Shown here: in pieces, positions 1 through 9,697 of the stretch
How positions within the stretch are numbered: the stretch's first letter is position 1
Layout of the letters: each line of letters opens with the position of its first letter
IMG/VR virus record: IMGVR_UViG_3300023184_000340
Span: 1-33,604 of that record
DNA from: a virus
DNA length: 33,604 nt
Strand: one strand, 5' to 3'
The notes under the pieces: model-generated
What the model was told of the DNA's origin: nothing
Databases searched by the model: none
What the model saw: only the letters and a program-made list of their open reading frames with translations
Program-made: the position numbers and the translations under genes

Positions 1-12
1 AGAATCAATTAG

Positions 13-768
13 TTACTTTACTCGACCTTCTTGATACGCCAACATAATCTCTGGAGATAATGCGTCATATCTGTCTGGGTCACTCATTTTTAGCCGAATT
101 AGGTCAGCCCTCCTGTAAGTACGCTTGCCAGATTCTCCTGATCCACCAACATCAACTGCGGCGGCTTTTAGACTGCTCTTGCGACTTGACTCTCCGTCAG
201 AAGCCACTTTCTTAGTCTTAACGCCACGCAACTCTTTGAAGGTAGATAACAACTCATTGGCACTATCGTAGTCAAACTCACCATCAGCCTTTGCATACAG
301 CCCCATTCGTACATTTGAGGATTTAACCCAATTTACGAACTCTGGATCAGCAGAAATCTGCTGAAAATCAGGGTGCTCTTGCGATAACTTCTGCTGAATC
401 TGCATCCTTTTGAAGTCATTAGCCGCTTGTTTAGCCGCTAAAACATCGGGATGTCTATCAACTGTGTTCTGAATTGCTCTCTGAGGATTCTCAAAAAAGT
501 CTACTTCAGGCTCAACTTCAGCGTGTTGGACTTTCTGTCCGAGATTTTGCTTAATCAATTCATCGGCTAATTTGCGAACCTCTCCAACCTCTTGTGCTTG
601 ACGACCAACCAGTTTTTCAACCTCTTGGTGCATCTTGATAACGTCTTCTAATGATTTATTCCTATATTTATCAGGAATCTTAGAATCTTCTATCGCATTA
701 TGGTCTTCAATCTTCGTTTCTTCAGCCTCTAACTCGCTAGGCATCTCGTCTTCTTGGTCTACTAACAT
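13..768 (-). CDS. Capsid scaffolding (head assembly) protein
   Basis: A 251-residue acidic, helix-rich protein. The N-terminal half has IPDKYRNKSLEDVIKMHQE, followed by a long charged predicted coiled coil. The C-terminus has RRADLIRLKMSDPDRYDALS and a basic tail, the arrangement usual for podovirus scaffolds, whose C-terminal helix-turn-helix contacts the coat protein. It is the last gene of the terminase-portal operon seen here, and the coat gene is expected directly downstream, off the left edge. I place the start at the ATG at 768 because AAGGA lies six bases upstream; an in-frame GTG at 789 has no ribosome-binding site. The role rests on motif recognition plus position. Confidence 0.8.
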   Translation of the reverse strand: MLVDQEDEMPSELEAEETKIEDHNAIEDSKIPDKYRNKSLEDVIKMHQEVEKLVGRQAQEVGEVRKLADELIKQNLGQKVQHAEVEPEVDFFENPQRAIQNTVDRHPDVLAAKQAANDFKRMQIQQKLSQEHPDFQQISADPEFVNWVKSSNVRMGLYAKADGEFDYDSANELLSTFKELRGVKTKKVASDGESSRKSSLKAAAVDVGGSGESGKRTYRRADLIRLKMSDPDRYDALSPEIMLAYQEGRVK

Positions 769-832
769 ACTGTTTCCTTTTCCTGCCACTAATGGGTTCT
801 AGGAGATACACATGAACTCGACAACATCTTGT

Positions 833-1060
833 TTATGAGTTCGCTTTTTGCTCTGCGGCTAGTTTTTCACGATGGATGCGGTCAAATTTGTTTGCCGCCC
901 CAGGGAAACTCCCCGACCATCCCTCCAACTTAATCGCAGTAGCACTTAGAACACGGGAAGTAATCTCCCCACATTCACACCTAAAACTCTGCGCCTCATA
1001 ATCACAAAGTTTTTCGGTTTTATGCCCGTTTTCACAGGCAAAATCAAACATTCTTTTCAT
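833..1060 (-). CDS. FmdB-like zinc-ribbon protein
   Basis: A 75-residue protein that opens with a short zinc ribbon (C9, H13, then C19 and a CxC pair at about 28-30), resembling the FmdB-type putative regulatory domain (start MFDFACENGH, then FRCECG). Such ribbons are common between portal and scaffold genes of aquatic phages; their function there is unknown. AGGA lies five bases before the ATG. The start overlaps the end of the preceding 112-residue gene by 17 bases, so the two are probably coupled. Confidence 0.65.
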   Translation of the reverse strand: MKRMFDFACENGHKTEKLCDYEAQSFRCECGEITSRVLSATAIKLEGWSGSFPGAANKFDRIHREKLAAEQKANS

Positions 1061-1382
1061 TCAATTCCTCGTATGCTTGTGTGCTGACCTGTCTCAAGGT
1101 TTTCAGCCAGACTAGGATAGAAAGTTCGCCTTTTTTGAATTGTAGGCTTTTTTCATCAGGGATTGTACTAATATTGTTCAACGAATTTATCATGTTGTCA
1201 ATATCCTCCATTAAGTCCTTCCACCCCTCCCTTGACATCATGTCAAAGCGGTTTTCATAGTAGCGTTGCAGTTCAGGGGTCATGTATTCAATCTTTTGTA
1301 GGTTGTCTTTTAGTCTTTTTTTGGCAAATGCCATGAAGATTTCTGCTTGTTGCTCATCAACAGTTTTTATCTTTCTTTCCAT
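1044..1382 (-). CDS. Hypothetical helical protein, late operon
   Basis: A 112-residue, charged, predicted all-helical soluble protein; I recognise no family. It overlaps the preceding gene by 16 bases and the following zinc-ribbon gene by 17 bases. It has no good Shine-Dalgarno of its own, which suggests coupled translation from upstream. It lies between a tail-fibre-associated gene and the scaffold, so a virion or assembly role is possible but not shown. Confidence 0.65.
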   Translation of the reverse strand: MERKIKTVDEQQAEIFMAFAKKRLKDNLQKIEYMTPELQRYYENRFDMMSREGWKDLMEDIDNMINSLNNISTIPDEKSLQFKKGELSILVWLKTLRQVSTQAYEELNEKNV

Positions 1383-1711
1383 GATGTTGTAGTCTCATCC
1401 CATTCATAGAATTTGCCGTCTGTTGGCATTGGAGTTGGCGCATCCCATAAACAAGTTTCTTCATTTAATGTCCATGAAGCAAAGGGTTTAGGTGGAATAA
1501 ATGCGTCTTTTGTGCGGTCATAAGTAAAGCCAATACCTGCGTAGTTCTTACGCAAAGGCGTACCGCCATTTCTATGCTGACCACCATAAGTGTTGTAAGA
1601 AGTCTGAATCCAATCGCCAGGACTTGTGTCCACAAATGTTTGGAAAAACTCAGCCTCTGCAACAATGACTTGTTGAACAATCCCATTAAGAACTTTAGCG
1701 TAATGGCTCAT
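1367..1711 (-). CDS. Conserved phage tail-associated hypothetical protein
   Basis: A 114-residue protein that starts with the pattern [20 protein letters not shown]. It continues with [28 protein letters not shown] and a tryptophan-rich end ([14 protein letters not shown], then YEWDE). I recognise this as a small conserved protein found next to fibre genes in cyanophages and other aquatic phages; its function is not established. Its ATG overlaps the stop of the upstream glycine-rich fibre gene (ATGA), so it is probably made in step with the fibre and could be a fibre partner or chaperone (inference). Confidence 0.7.
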   Translation of the reverse strand: MSHYAKVLNGIVQQVIVAEAEFFQTFVDTSPGDWIQTSYNTYGGQHRNGGTPLRKNYAGIGFTYDRTKDAFIPPKPFASWTLNEETCLWDAPTPMPTDGKFYEWDETTTSWKER

Positions 1712-3831
1712 GCTGTGTAACTCCCTGATGATTTAAAAATCATAACTGTGTTAGAGCCATTGGTTACAACAGTTGGAGAACCTGTTGTAGTACCAGAATA
1801 ATTAGCACTAGGAACAGAAATCAAAACACATCCAGAACCGCCAGATGAACCTGTTAATCCACCACCACCACCGCCACCACCACTATTTGCAGTCCCAGCA
1901 GTACCGCTTGTTGTAGTTCCATAAGTTCCAGCACCACCACCACCAGAACCTCCCGTACCAGCCGTTGGGCTGTTGTATTGTCCACCACCACCACCGCCAG
2001 CAAAATAAACTGATGAACTAACTACTTGTCCTACGGATGCAGATGTTGCTTGTGCTGTTGTAATTAAAGTTGTTGTTAATCCAACACCACCACTACCAGC
2101 AACACTTCCAGAAGCATTACCACCAACTGCACCAGCACCTCCGCCACCGCCAGCGCCATAAGGCGAACCAGTTACAGCCGACCCACCAGCATTACCTTGA
2201 CCTGAAGTTCCAGAGCCTGGCGTTCCACTTGCCGCATTAGGATAACTATTTGCCGCCCCTCCACCACTACCTCCAGACAAACCATTACTTCCACCAGCAG
2301 CACCATATCCACCGCCACCGCCACCAACAGCCGCAGTTAAAGAGCCTAAAGATGAATTAACACCATTTGTACCAGGCGCACTAGTTCCTGCACCTGCACC
2401 ACCAGCACCCACTGTTACTGTATAAGTTACATTCCCAACAAAAGTTGTTGTTCCTGATAAAAGTCCACCAGCACCACCACCGCCTTGTGCCGCACTTCCA
2501 CCACCGCCAGCCACTAATAGATAAGAAGCGGTATAAGGTGCGGCACTTGCTGGCGCATATTGTTGAGCATAAGAAAGCCAACCTTGTGTGGAATCTATAT
2601 AAACAAAATTAAGTGCCTGCCTGTTTACTACAATAGATGAATTGCCAGTAATTCCTTGTATTTTGTTTCCATTAGGATTTATTAAAATACTATTGGTAGC
2701 AGAAGTACCAGCATAATCAACAATCGTCACAAACTGACCTGCGGTTGGTGATGCAGGCAAAGTAACTGTAATCGCACCTGATGTGGTATTTACTGGATAA
2801 GCACTCCCCGCAGACGCAGTAAAGTTTGCCGTTTGAACTGCCGCCCAAGTTAAGCCACCACTACCTCCACCACTAGGTGTTGCCCATGTGCCATCGCCAC
2901 GCCAAAAAGTTGTAGCAGATGCAGATGTGCCACTACCTAAATTAGTAACAGGCAAATTACCAGTTACTTGTGTTGCAAGACTTACATTTGCTAATGTTCC
3001 ACCGAGGGTTAAATTACCACTTGATGTAACTGTGCCTGTTAATGTAATGCCGTTGACTGTGCCTGTTCCACCAACACTTGTAACTGTTCCGCTACCTTTG
3101 TTATTAAATGTTGTCCAATCTGATGAACTTAATACGCCACGATTTGTAGCCGATGCAGTAGGTACATTTAAAGTAATTACTGGAGTTGTAGTTCCATTAG
3201 CAACAGTAGAACTTAAATCAGTTCCTGTTGTTCCTAATGTAAGTGCTGAAACGCTAGTTACAGTACCTGTGCCATCACCAGCCGACCAAGATAAGTTTGT
3301 TCCATCTGTCTTTAGATATTTATTGGCATTGCCTGTTTGACTTGGCAAAACAGTACCTGCGCCACCAGAAGTAACTAACTTAATCTTTTCTTGTAACTCA
3401 GGAGCAACGACTTCTCCTACATTTATCTCTTGTCCTGTTGACAAAGTAATAACCAACGAACCATCAAAGTCAATCTTGGCATCCGTTACAGAAACACCAT
3501 CTTTACCATCTGCTCCGTCTTTACCATTTATCCCGTCTTTACCATCTTTGCCATCACGACCATCTTTGCCTTGCTTACCATCTAAGCCTCTATCTCCCTT
3601 ATCACCCTTTTCAGGAACAATAGACTTGGCAATCTCTAATTGGGCACTAACTTTATCTTCCATCACTTTGATGGCTTCAACAATCAAGTCAACATTTTCT
3701 TGAACGGCAGTTTCTTCTTGCTGGCGCATAGCCACAAGAGTTTCTTCCATCTGATTGATAGCGGCTAACTTCTCGTCAAATGAGGAATCAAGAGACTCAA
3801 TGCTTTGGATCAGTTCCTTGATGTTAGCCAT
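1708..3831 (-). CDS. Tail fibre with collagen-like and polyglycine-rich domains
   Basis: A 707-residue protein with a clear domain order. Residues 1-72 form a predicted coiled coil. Residues 76-113 are about twelve Gly-X-Y triplets rich in GKD, a collagen-like trimer segment. Residues from about 120 to 430 are Thr/Ser/Gly-rich beta modules, including the common fibre pattern [13 protein letters not shown]. From about residue 440 to 670 lies a very glycine-rich region with repeated runs of four to eight Gly. Such regions form polyglycine-II lattices in the S16 gp38 receptor-binding adhesin, so this end may contact the host surface (inference from fold type). The start overlaps the portal stop by eight bases. 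Confidence 0.85.
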   Translation of the reverse strand: MANIKELIQSIESLDSSFDEKLAAINQMEETLVAMRQQEETAVQENVDLIVEAIKVMEDKVSAQLEIAKSIVPEKGDKGDRGLDGKQGKDGRDGKDGKDGINGKDGADGKDGVSVTDAKIDFDGSLVITLSTGQEINVGEVVAPELQEKIKLVTSGGAGTVLPSQTGNANKYLKTDGTNLSWSAGDGTGTVTSVSALTLGTTGTDLSSTVANGTTTPVITLNVPTASATNRGVLSSSDWTTFNNKGSGTVTSVGGTGTVNGITLTGTVTSSGNLTLGGTLANVSLATQVTGNLPVTNLGSGTSASATTFWRGDGTWATPSGGGSGGLTWAAVQTANFTASAGSAYPVNTTSGAITVTLPASPTAGQFVTIVDYAGTSATNSILINPNGNKIQGITGNSSIVVNRQALNFVYIDSTQGWLSYAQQYAPASAAPYTASYLLVAGGGGSAAQGGGGAGGLLSGTTTFVGNVTYTVTVGAGGAGAGTSAPGTNGVNSSLGSLTAAVGGGGGGYGAAGGSNGLSGGSGGGAANSYPNAASGTPGSGTSGQGNAGGSAVTGSPYGAGGGGGAGAVGGNASGSVAGSGGVGLTTTLITTAQATSASVGQVVSSSVYFAGGGGGGQYNSPTAGTGGSGGGGAGTYGTTTSGTAGTANSGGGGGGGGLTGSSGGSGCVLISVPSANYSGTTTGSPTVVTNGSNTVMIFKSSGSYTA

Positions 3832-5881
3832 TTTGCTTTAGACCATCCGTCAGTTTGGTAAGGAAATCTTGCTTAACTTTTGACTGTGCATTGACCTTAT
3901 CAGCCATCTGCAATTCAACAATCTTGCCTTTATTAGAGATGTCTTTCTCTTTAAGCATCAATTCAGCAATCTTAACTCGTTTATCAAACTCTTTAGATGC
4001 TAATTCGTCTTGGTTTGGCAGATTATTGGTGGTAGATGCAATCACTTTAGCCTTGATTTCTTCAGGCATTAACTGCGCTTCCATCATTGTCTTAGTCGCT
4101 TCAGCCCGATTTTGTTCTGCCTGAGTTGTACTGACTGCAATCTGTGCTTGTGCCGCTTGCATAGCCAATTGTTGCTGTGCTTGTTGCATTTGTTGCGCCT
4201 GTGGATCAGGTGCAGACATCTTTTCCAACGCATCCATCAGTTCATATCGGTTAGTAAACGAACTGTTACCCACAATGCCCTTCAAGATCAATGGCATAAC
4301 AGGGGTATTTGGCCCTAAAGTCTGCAATAGACCAATGAACTGCTGTTGTTCGTACTCACGGGCAATAATGCCAAGCGTAGCCGTAGGAATGAAGTTCATG
4401 TCCACAGAAGGATAACGCTCTGGGTCAAACTGCATATAGCGGAAGGCCGCCTTTTTAATGAACGGCATCAAGAAATCTTCTTGGAAGTTCACTAAAGTGC
4501 GTTTGTACTTTTTGATAATCGAGGCAATTGCCATAGACATACCGCCTTGACCACCATCACGGGCTACGGCAGAGACTAAACCTTGTGAGTCTAGAGTACC
4601 AGTAGCCTGTAAAAGCATCGTTTGGAAAGCAGTAGCAGTTTGGATATTTCCTTGGTCAGTCGTGCCAAACTTGAATGGCATCAAAATCTCAGAAGGTGCG
4701 CCATTGGTAAGGATTGCTTTGCCTGGCTTGACTTCAAACTTAGCACCCCGTGGAAGACGAGTAGCGTCCATAGCAATCATGGGGCTAGTTGTCAGGGCGA
4801 GAGAGTCTAAATGGCTACGGATTTGTGCATCCATCGCCTTTTGCATATTGTAGGCTTTCTCAATCGTTCCTCTGCCCATAATGCGGTTAGGCACAGTATC
4901 GGCTTGATAGGTAATGATTGGGCGATCCTTCATCATGTAAGGATTTGGTTCTGCCTTGAGTAACAAGTTATCGTTGGCAATCACAATGATGGCTTCAACT
5001 AAGTCTGTGTACTCGTCTGCGGCTGAACTCTCAGGGAATAGGTCAACAATGTCTTTTTGCTCTTCAAGATTCTCAAGATGCTCTCTTGGGACTAGGCCGT
5101 AGTAAGTCAACAGGCGAACCTTGTTGTCCTTAAACTGCATATTCTCTTGGGTAGGCTCAAGGTCTTCGTCATCGCCATCTTCACCGATGTCAACTTTGCG
5201 ATACACCCCTGCCTCAATGCCTTGAACAATCTTGTGCATGGAGACAAACTTCTCCACAGCCACGCCAAGGCAGTCTTCAATACTTGTTCCATTAGGATCA
5301 AAGATGAAGTTCTTAGGATTAACAGGATTGATTCGCACAGAAATGCGATCTTTTTCCATTACGCCAATGGCGGCTTGGGTAGTCTCATTAGGAATTCGCT
5401 GAGTCGCAGGGTAGTATTCTTTCTCTGTCTTGACGATGATTTCGCCTATGCCAGAGCCATAGATTTCTCCCATCAGAACGATCTGATCGATAGATTTTCT
5501 TACTTTGTCTTTGGAGAAGTCTTCCATGAGTTGCTCACGGAGTTTGCCCACATCCATTGGATTGCCATCAATGTCTTGGATGTCGTCTTTGATATCAAAG
5601 TATTCGCCTTGACCAAAGATTGCTTCAATAATCTCAGCATGACGGGTTTCAACGGCTTGTTGTGAGCCAGGTGTTATTAGTCGGCTTCTCTCGGATTCAC
5701 GGGTAGAGTCTTCTAAAGCCCACTCACCACGGAAGATACGCTCGTATTCTGTCCAGTTTTGGAGATAGTTTGAATCTCGATAGTCACGCCATCTATCGCA
5801 ATGGTCAACAACAAAAGCAACTAAGTCTTTGTCGGCCTCTGTTGGTTCTACAAATTCGTTTTGATCTAATTCTTTATCCAT
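3824..5881 (-). CDS. Portal protein (head-tail connector)
   Basis: A 685-residue protein and the expected podovirus portal by size, composition and position between terminase and scaffold. The N-terminal part has the pattern [20 protein letters not shown], typical of portal openings. The middle holds the conserved wing and stem region ([20 protein letters not shown], then [20 protein letters not shown]). The C-terminal 130 residues are Gln/Ala-rich and helical, as in a portal barrel or crown. It forms the dodecameric DNA-entry ring and docks the large terminase. AGGT lies seven bases before the ATG, and the gene follows the ADP-ribosyltransferase-like gene by three bases. Confidence 0.9.
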   Translation of the reverse strand: MDKELDQNEFVEPTEADKDLVAFVVDHCDRWRDYRDSNYLQNWTEYERIFRGEWALEDSTRESERSRLITPGSQQAVETRHAEIIEAIFGQGEYFDIKDDIQDIDGNPMDVGKLREQLMEDFSKDKVRKSIDQIVLMGEIYGSGIGEIIVKTEKEYYPATQRIPNETTQAAIGVMEKDRISVRINPVNPKNFIFDPNGTSIEDCLGVAVEKFVSMHKIVQGIEAGVYRKVDIGEDGDDEDLEPTQENMQFKDNKVRLLTYYGLVPREHLENLEEQKDIVDLFPESSAADEYTDLVEAIIVIANDNLLLKAEPNPYMMKDRPIITYQADTVPNRIMGRGTIEKAYNMQKAMDAQIRSHLDSLALTTSPMIAMDATRLPRGAKFEVKPGKAILTNGAPSEILMPFKFGTTDQGNIQTATAFQTMLLQATGTLDSQGLVSAVARDGGQGGMSMAIASIIKKYKRTLVNFQEDFLMPFIKKAAFRYMQFDPERYPSVDMNFIPTATLGIIAREYEQQQFIGLLQTLGPNTPVMPLILKGIVGNSSFTNRYELMDALEKMSAPDPQAQQMQQAQQQLAMQAAQAQIAVSTTQAEQNRAEATKTMMEAQLMPEEIKAKVIASTTNNLPNQDELASKEFDKRVKIAELMLKEKDISNKGKIVELQMADKVNAQSKVKQDFLTKLTDGLKQNG

Positions 5882-5884
5882 AAT

Positions 5885-6979
5885 TTACCTTGTAGTGTCA
5901 GCAAATGGGTCTTTGTATGCTGGATTTGTAGGCATAGACATACTAGGATTATCTACGACTTTTGCAATTTCTGGTCTAAAAATTCCAAGTTGATCGCCAG
6001 CAACTGTTCCCATATATTCTTGTTTATAGGCTTTATCAGCAAACTTTGGAGAAAAATACAACCCATCAATTCCTTTTTTTAGCAAGTCTTGTGTTGCTTT
6101 ATTTGCTTTTTCATATTGACTTTCAAAATTAACAAATTCAGCATATCCTTCTTTTTGTAAATTTAACCAATCTTCAGGAGACATCCCATATCTTTGGGCG
6201 GCATCAGAAAGTGTATTTACAGTTGGGTCTGCTCTTTTAAAATCGTTTAATCTATTTGTTAAAAAGTCTTGAAATGTTCCTTGTCTAACTTGTTCGGCTT
6301 CTTTTCTTATTCCCAAATTGTCTGCCCAAAGAGCATCACGCAACTCTTTACCATCTTTATAACCAACAGATTTTGCTATTTTGTCAAATTGTGCAGGGGA
6401 ATCAATGACTTTTACATTTGCGTCTTTTGATAATCGCATGGAAACTTGATCTTTATAGGACATAGCCCTACCTGCTTCTGCTTTTGTAGGATCAAGCCAC
6501 CAACTTCCTTCTGGTGCAAAGTAAACAGTATTTGGCCCTAATTCAGAATATTCATACATTCTTTTGCCAGCATTAGGATTAAATTGTCCTGACTGACGAA
6601 TTGCTTGTGCGCTTTCTGGAGATGTTCCGTGATACCACTCAAGTGGTAAAGGCGTTGAGCGCATCTCGTTAATCATTGCTGGTACGGCTTTAACACCCCT
6701 TGCAATTCCTGCTACTACGGGAGCAATTTGCAAAGCATTACCTGTTTGGTATCCATAGTAAGCCGCATCTTTAGCCATTTGTGCATTAGGATTTAAGACG
6801 CTCATGCCAAGTTGGTCAGGAGCAGTTCCAAGTAAACCACTTACAAATCCAAATGTTCTTGGATCAGGCAATGTATTTACATCTCTTTGTTGAGCAAGTT
6901 CTCTGGCACGAATACCTTGTCTGGCAATATTGGGGTTGCCAAAATATGCGCCTCCACCACCAAACAAACCATCTGCCAT
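5885..6979 (-). CDS. Putative mono-ADP-ribosyltransferase, virion-module
   Basis: A 364-residue protein in two parts. Residues 1-105 are Gly/Ala-rich (FGGGGAYFG; TAPDQLGMSVLNP; a hydrophobic stretch at 80-100) and resemble the N-termini of ejected or polyvalent phage proteins. Residues 113-345 look like an ADP-ribosyltransferase fold: YHGTS with H117 as first motif, TVYFAPEGSWWLDP at 151-164 as the second, and DGLYFS (305-310) with GDQLGIFRPEIAKVV (328-342) as the closing strand usual in phage and toxin ARTs. The catalytic Glu cannot be assigned confidently. The gene sits flush between large terminase and portal with no gap, so it is a late gene and may be packaged and injected like T4 Alt (inference). 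Confidence 0.6.
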   Translation of the reverse strand: MADGLFGGGGAYFGNPNIARQGIRARELAQQRDVNTLPDPRTFGFVSGLLGTAPDQLGMSVLNPNAQMAKDAAYYGYQTGNALQIAPVVAGIARGVKAVPAMINEMRSTPLPLEWYHGTSPESAQAIRQSGQFNPNAGKRMYEYSELGPNTVYFAPEGSWWLDPTKAEAGRAMSYKDQVSMRLSKDANVKVIDSPAQFDKIAKSVGYKDGKELRDALWADNLGIRKEAEQVRQGTFQDFLTNRLNDFKRADPTVNTLSDAAQRYGMSPEDWLNLQKEGYAEFVNFESQYEKANKATQDLLKKGIDGLYFSPKFADKAYKQEYMGTVAGDQLGIFRPEIAKVVDNPSMSMPTNPAYKDPFADTTR

Positions 6980-8239
6980 TTAAAACCCCGCTATAACATC
7001 CATTGGTTGCCAGTCTTCGTCTTCATCTCCCTCAAAGTAGGAAGTGACTGCTAACTGGTCAAGATAACTGAGTGAGTCAGGCAAATCATCGTGAACGCCT
7101 TGTGCAGGGAACATCAACAGTTGGTCAAGAAAAACATCCCAATCTTCGTCTTGATTCAAGATGATGCGCCCATGCTCAAAACGCCCTTGGAGACTCCAAA
7201 TAATTCGGTCAGCCTTTTTCCTGTTGCCATGCGTCAAGTCAACTATATGCGAATATACATTATTTTTACGCATTAAGTCACTTAAATATGGCAAAACTGC
7301 GTTTTTTAGTGCTCCACGCTCAATTCCAACAGCAATTGGACGATAGTCTCGCATAACCATCAGTATCTTTGCCGCAGTCTCACGGATGTCCCAACGCCCA
7401 TGAATTATCTCTTTTACCCACCATTTTCCATCCTCAGTCACCTTAACCACAGAGATAGCCGACTCGTCTAGTCGCTTCTTGGAGTTAGCCGCTTGTTTGG
7501 CAACCTCTTCAAATCCTGCTAAGTCAATGGCTATGTAATAACTGCCAACTTGGGGTTCTTCCCCATATTTGATCCATTCTTCCTTAAAGATGTCGCTACC
7601 AGCATTGGTGAAACTAGCCATGTATTCTTGTTTGAAAGCAAAGGTAGACAGGGTTTTCTTAGCAGACTCAATCTCAGTTGGGTCAATCAGGGGGTTGTCT
7701 TTTGTGGTGAAGTGCCAAGACTTCCAGTCGGTGTCCTCTGCGCTCTCGCCCAATCTAAACAGATCGTAAAACCAGTTTCTTCCTTTGGGGGTTCCGATGA
7801 ACATGGCTCTACCTTTTTTATCGGAGAGGGAGGCTCGGATAACTTGTTCCCACGCTTCGGGTTTGATGTCTGCGACTTCATCGAGGACTGCATAGGTGAG
7901 TGAAACTCCACGTAGCGTGTCTGGTCTATCTGCTCCTCTGACATAGATAGTCGCTCCATTGATGGTAGTGATGTTTTGATTGTTGATGTGGGCATTTTGA
8001 ATTACCTCCCTGCCTAGTTCCAATAATACGTCCCAAATAATCTGCCTTGCTTGTCCGTTTGTTGGGGCTACATAAAGCACAGCAGAACCTTGAGTACACT
8101 TTAAAGCCTCAATGATAAGAGTTGTGGCGGCAAGTCTTGACTTTCCACAGCGTCGCCCAGCCGCTATAACCTTGAAGCGAGTCTGGTCTTTAAATACCTC
8201 CTCCTGCCACGGCAAAAGTTGGAAATTGAGATCACTCAT
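6980..8239 (-). CDS. Terminase large subunit
   Basis: A 419-residue packaging motor. The N-terminal ATPase has Walker A AGRRCGKS (27-34) and Walker B AVLDE (117-121; D120 and E121 catalytic), with the coupling-type motif FIGTPKG after it. The C-terminal RNase H-like nuclease has acidic residues in YYIAIDLAG and the late HDDLPDSLSY motif. I start it at the ATG at 8239, which overlaps the stop of the upstream HNH gene (ATGA); an in-frame TTG nine bases earlier has no ribosome-binding site. Translation therefore depends partly on ribosomes finishing the homing endonuclease. It cuts concatemeric DNA and pumps it through the portal. Confidence 0.95.
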   Translation of the reverse strand: MSDLNFQLLPWQEEVFKDQTRFKVIAAGRRCGKSRLAATTLIIEALKCTQGSAVLYVAPTNGQARQIIWDVLLELGREVIQNAHINNQNITTINGATIYVRGADRPDTLRGVSLTYAVLDEVADIKPEAWEQVIRASLSDKKGRAMFIGTPKGRNWFYDLFRLGESAEDTDWKSWHFTTKDNPLIDPTEIESAKKTLSTFAFKQEYMASFTNAGSDIFKEEWIKYGEEPQVGSYYIAIDLAGFEEVAKQAANSKKRLDESAISVVKVTEDGKWWVKEIIHGRWDIRETAAKILMVMRDYRPIAVGIERGALKNAVLPYLSDLMRKNNVYSHIVDLTHGNRKKADRIIWSLQGRFEHGRIILNQDEDWDVFLDQLLMFPAQGVHDDLPDSLSYLDQLAVTSYFEGDEDEDWQPMDVIAGF

Positions 8240-8751
8240 ATTGTGCAACCTTCATGGTATTTTCTTTTAGCCAACAGGTATGCTTCATGTGCCTCATCTT
8301 CGTTTGAAAATGTCCCTAAATGTATTTCTTTATGGTCTACAACAATTCTTGCCCTAAATGGCTTGTCTATGTTGTTACCTTTATTGGCAAAACTTACGCC
8401 TAATTTATTTGAAGAAACACTTGATTTTCTTGCTCTTTTTGAATTCTCTACATTTATTCTTTGTTTTACATCCCTAAGATTTTCTATCCTATTGTCGTTT
8501 TTTATTCCGTTAATGTGATCAATGTTGTTTTTTGGGAGTTCACCATAAACATATAACCAAGCAAGTCTATGAGCAAGAAACAATTTCCCCTCAATCATTA
8601 CTTGAACATATCCATCAGGTCTTGGCACTCCAGTTACCGATCCAACCAAATACTTTCTTTTTGGATGATTTTTTGTTCTAGTAAAAATGCCAGTATCTTT
8701 ATCGTATAAGACATTGTTTTTTAAAACATCAAGGCTCAGAGTTGCTTTCAT
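8236..8751 (-). CDS. HNH homing endonuclease with AP2 domain
   Basis: A 171-residue protein with an HNH_3-type nuclease core (AHRLAWLYVYGELP, then IDHINGIKNDNRIENLRDV, near residues 60-100). An AP2-type DNA-binding end follows (LGVSFAN, then FRARIVVDHKEIHLGTFSNE and AHEAYLLAKRKYH). These free-standing elements cut intron- or gene-less alleles and spread into related phages. It lies exactly between the small and large terminase genes and uses AGGA six to seven bases before its ATG. A diverged paralogue lies at 22205-22696. Confidence 0.9.
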   Translation of the reverse strand: MKATLSLDVLKNNVLYDKDTGIFTRTKNHPKRKYLVGSVTGVPRPDGYVQVMIEGKLFLAHRLAWLYVYGELPKNNIDHINGIKNDNRIENLRDVKQRINVENSKRARKSSVSSNKLGVSFANKGNNIDKPFRARIVVDHKEIHLGTFSNEDEAHEAYLLAKRKYHEGCTI

Positions 8752-8753
8752 TG

Positions 8754-9191
8754 TTATTCCTGTTCACTATTCTTCATAGTGTAACTAGCATCCTCTGCAT
8801 TGTCAATGGGTGGCTGTTCTATTGCTACTCCACCAATGCCTGTAATCGTAATATTTACAGCACTACGGGACTTGCCTTCTTTCTCAAACATAGAGACAGG
8901 CAACATTCTGTCCATGCACAACTTAATGGCGGCTAGTTGGGCAGGGTGTTCGTCATTCATGGCTATCTCTACCGCCTTGTGGACAACTCTAGAACCTGCA
9001 CTGTTTATCAGGAGATTCTTTAATTCTTTGAGTTGGGCAGTCTCAGTCTTGGGTAGAGTGATGAGTTCAGGCTTATCAGCATAACTGGTAAGGGAGAACT
9101 GTTTGTTAGTAGCACCTTTTGGTCTACCTCTTGGCTTTGCCAAGTTGTTGACATCCAAAGGAGGTCTACCACGGGGTTTAGTTTGATTCAT
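8754..9191 (-). CDS. Putative terminase small subunit with AT-hooks
   Basis: A 145-residue protein whose first 30 residues contain two AT-hook-like minor-groove motifs (PRGRPP and PRGRPKG). A helical body follows (SRVVHKAVEIAMNDEHPAQL, AIKLCMDRMLPVSMF), then a short beta region (VNITITGIGG). It is the first gene of the leftward late operon and directly precedes the HNH gene and large terminase, the usual place of the small subunit that recognises the packaging site. The family match is from memory of similar proteins annotated this way in aquatic phages; without a search the role is probable, not proven. Confidence 0.65.
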   Translation of the reverse strand: MNQTKPRGRPPLDVNNLAKPRGRPKGATNKQFSLTSYADKPELITLPKTETAQLKELKNLLINSAGSRVVHKAVEIAMNDEHPAQLAAIKLCMDRMLPVSMFEKEGKSRSAVNITITGIGGVAIEQPPIDNAEDASYTMKNSEQE

Positions 9192-9227
9192 GTACTTTTG
9201 TCCACAATAGGGAAGTTGCCTTCATTC

Positions 9228-9256
9228 ATTATCGTCTAGATTTATTTGTTGAACAA
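9228..9256 (-). promoter_or_regulatory. Candidate leftward promoter for the terminase operon
   Basis: Read leftward: TTGTTC, a 17-base spacer, then GATAAT (five of six to the sigma-70 -10), followed about 37 bases later by the small-terminase ATG. The word AGGGTAATCCCT, an imperfect inverted repeat at 9258-9269, lies just upstream of the -35 and could be an operator. This is a prediction from consensus only. Confidence 0.4.
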
Positions 9257-9697
9257 TAGGGTAATCCCTGATATAGTGTCATCACTCCACGGGGATCAGA
9301 ACCCATCCCTCTATGCGGTTGAGCCGACCAAGTAGGATAAACAGGTGAATCATGTGGTCATCAAGTAGTCACTCCTCCCTCGTGATGAGAAGGGAACAAG
9401 ATGAACGGGACGTGTAGCGTGAACTGACTTGCGATGACAAGCAAAGTAAACCAGTAACCAAGATAAACGAGAGGCTCCCTTCTTTTGAAGGACTACCTGT
9501 ATACACGGGTTCCCTAAACTCATCCTTAGACAAACCTAGCAAGTCGGCTTACCTACTTTGCTATACACGTCCTGCTTAACCTGTATAGATTTCCCATTTT
9601 CCTTTACTTGTGGATGGGATGTACCCACAAATATTCCACAGCACGACTACCCCCTCCCCCCCATACATAAGTAAGCACTAACTAACATAAGCAAGAT

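Noticed and set aside
2888-3340. 150-residue plus-strand frame rich in Val, Pro and Leu
   Set aside because: Antisense of the Thr/Ser/Gly repeats of the tail fibre; low-complexity shadow with no ribosome-binding site.
5147-5665. 172-residue plus-strand frame
   Set aside because: Lies entirely opposite the portal gene and has no start signals.
7550-7903. 117-residue plus-strand frame
   Set aside because: Antisense of the large terminase core; not coupled to any gene.
9645-9662. Possible G-quadruplex on the minus strand
   Set aside because: Only two G-runs are present, not the four needed for an intramolecular quadruplex.
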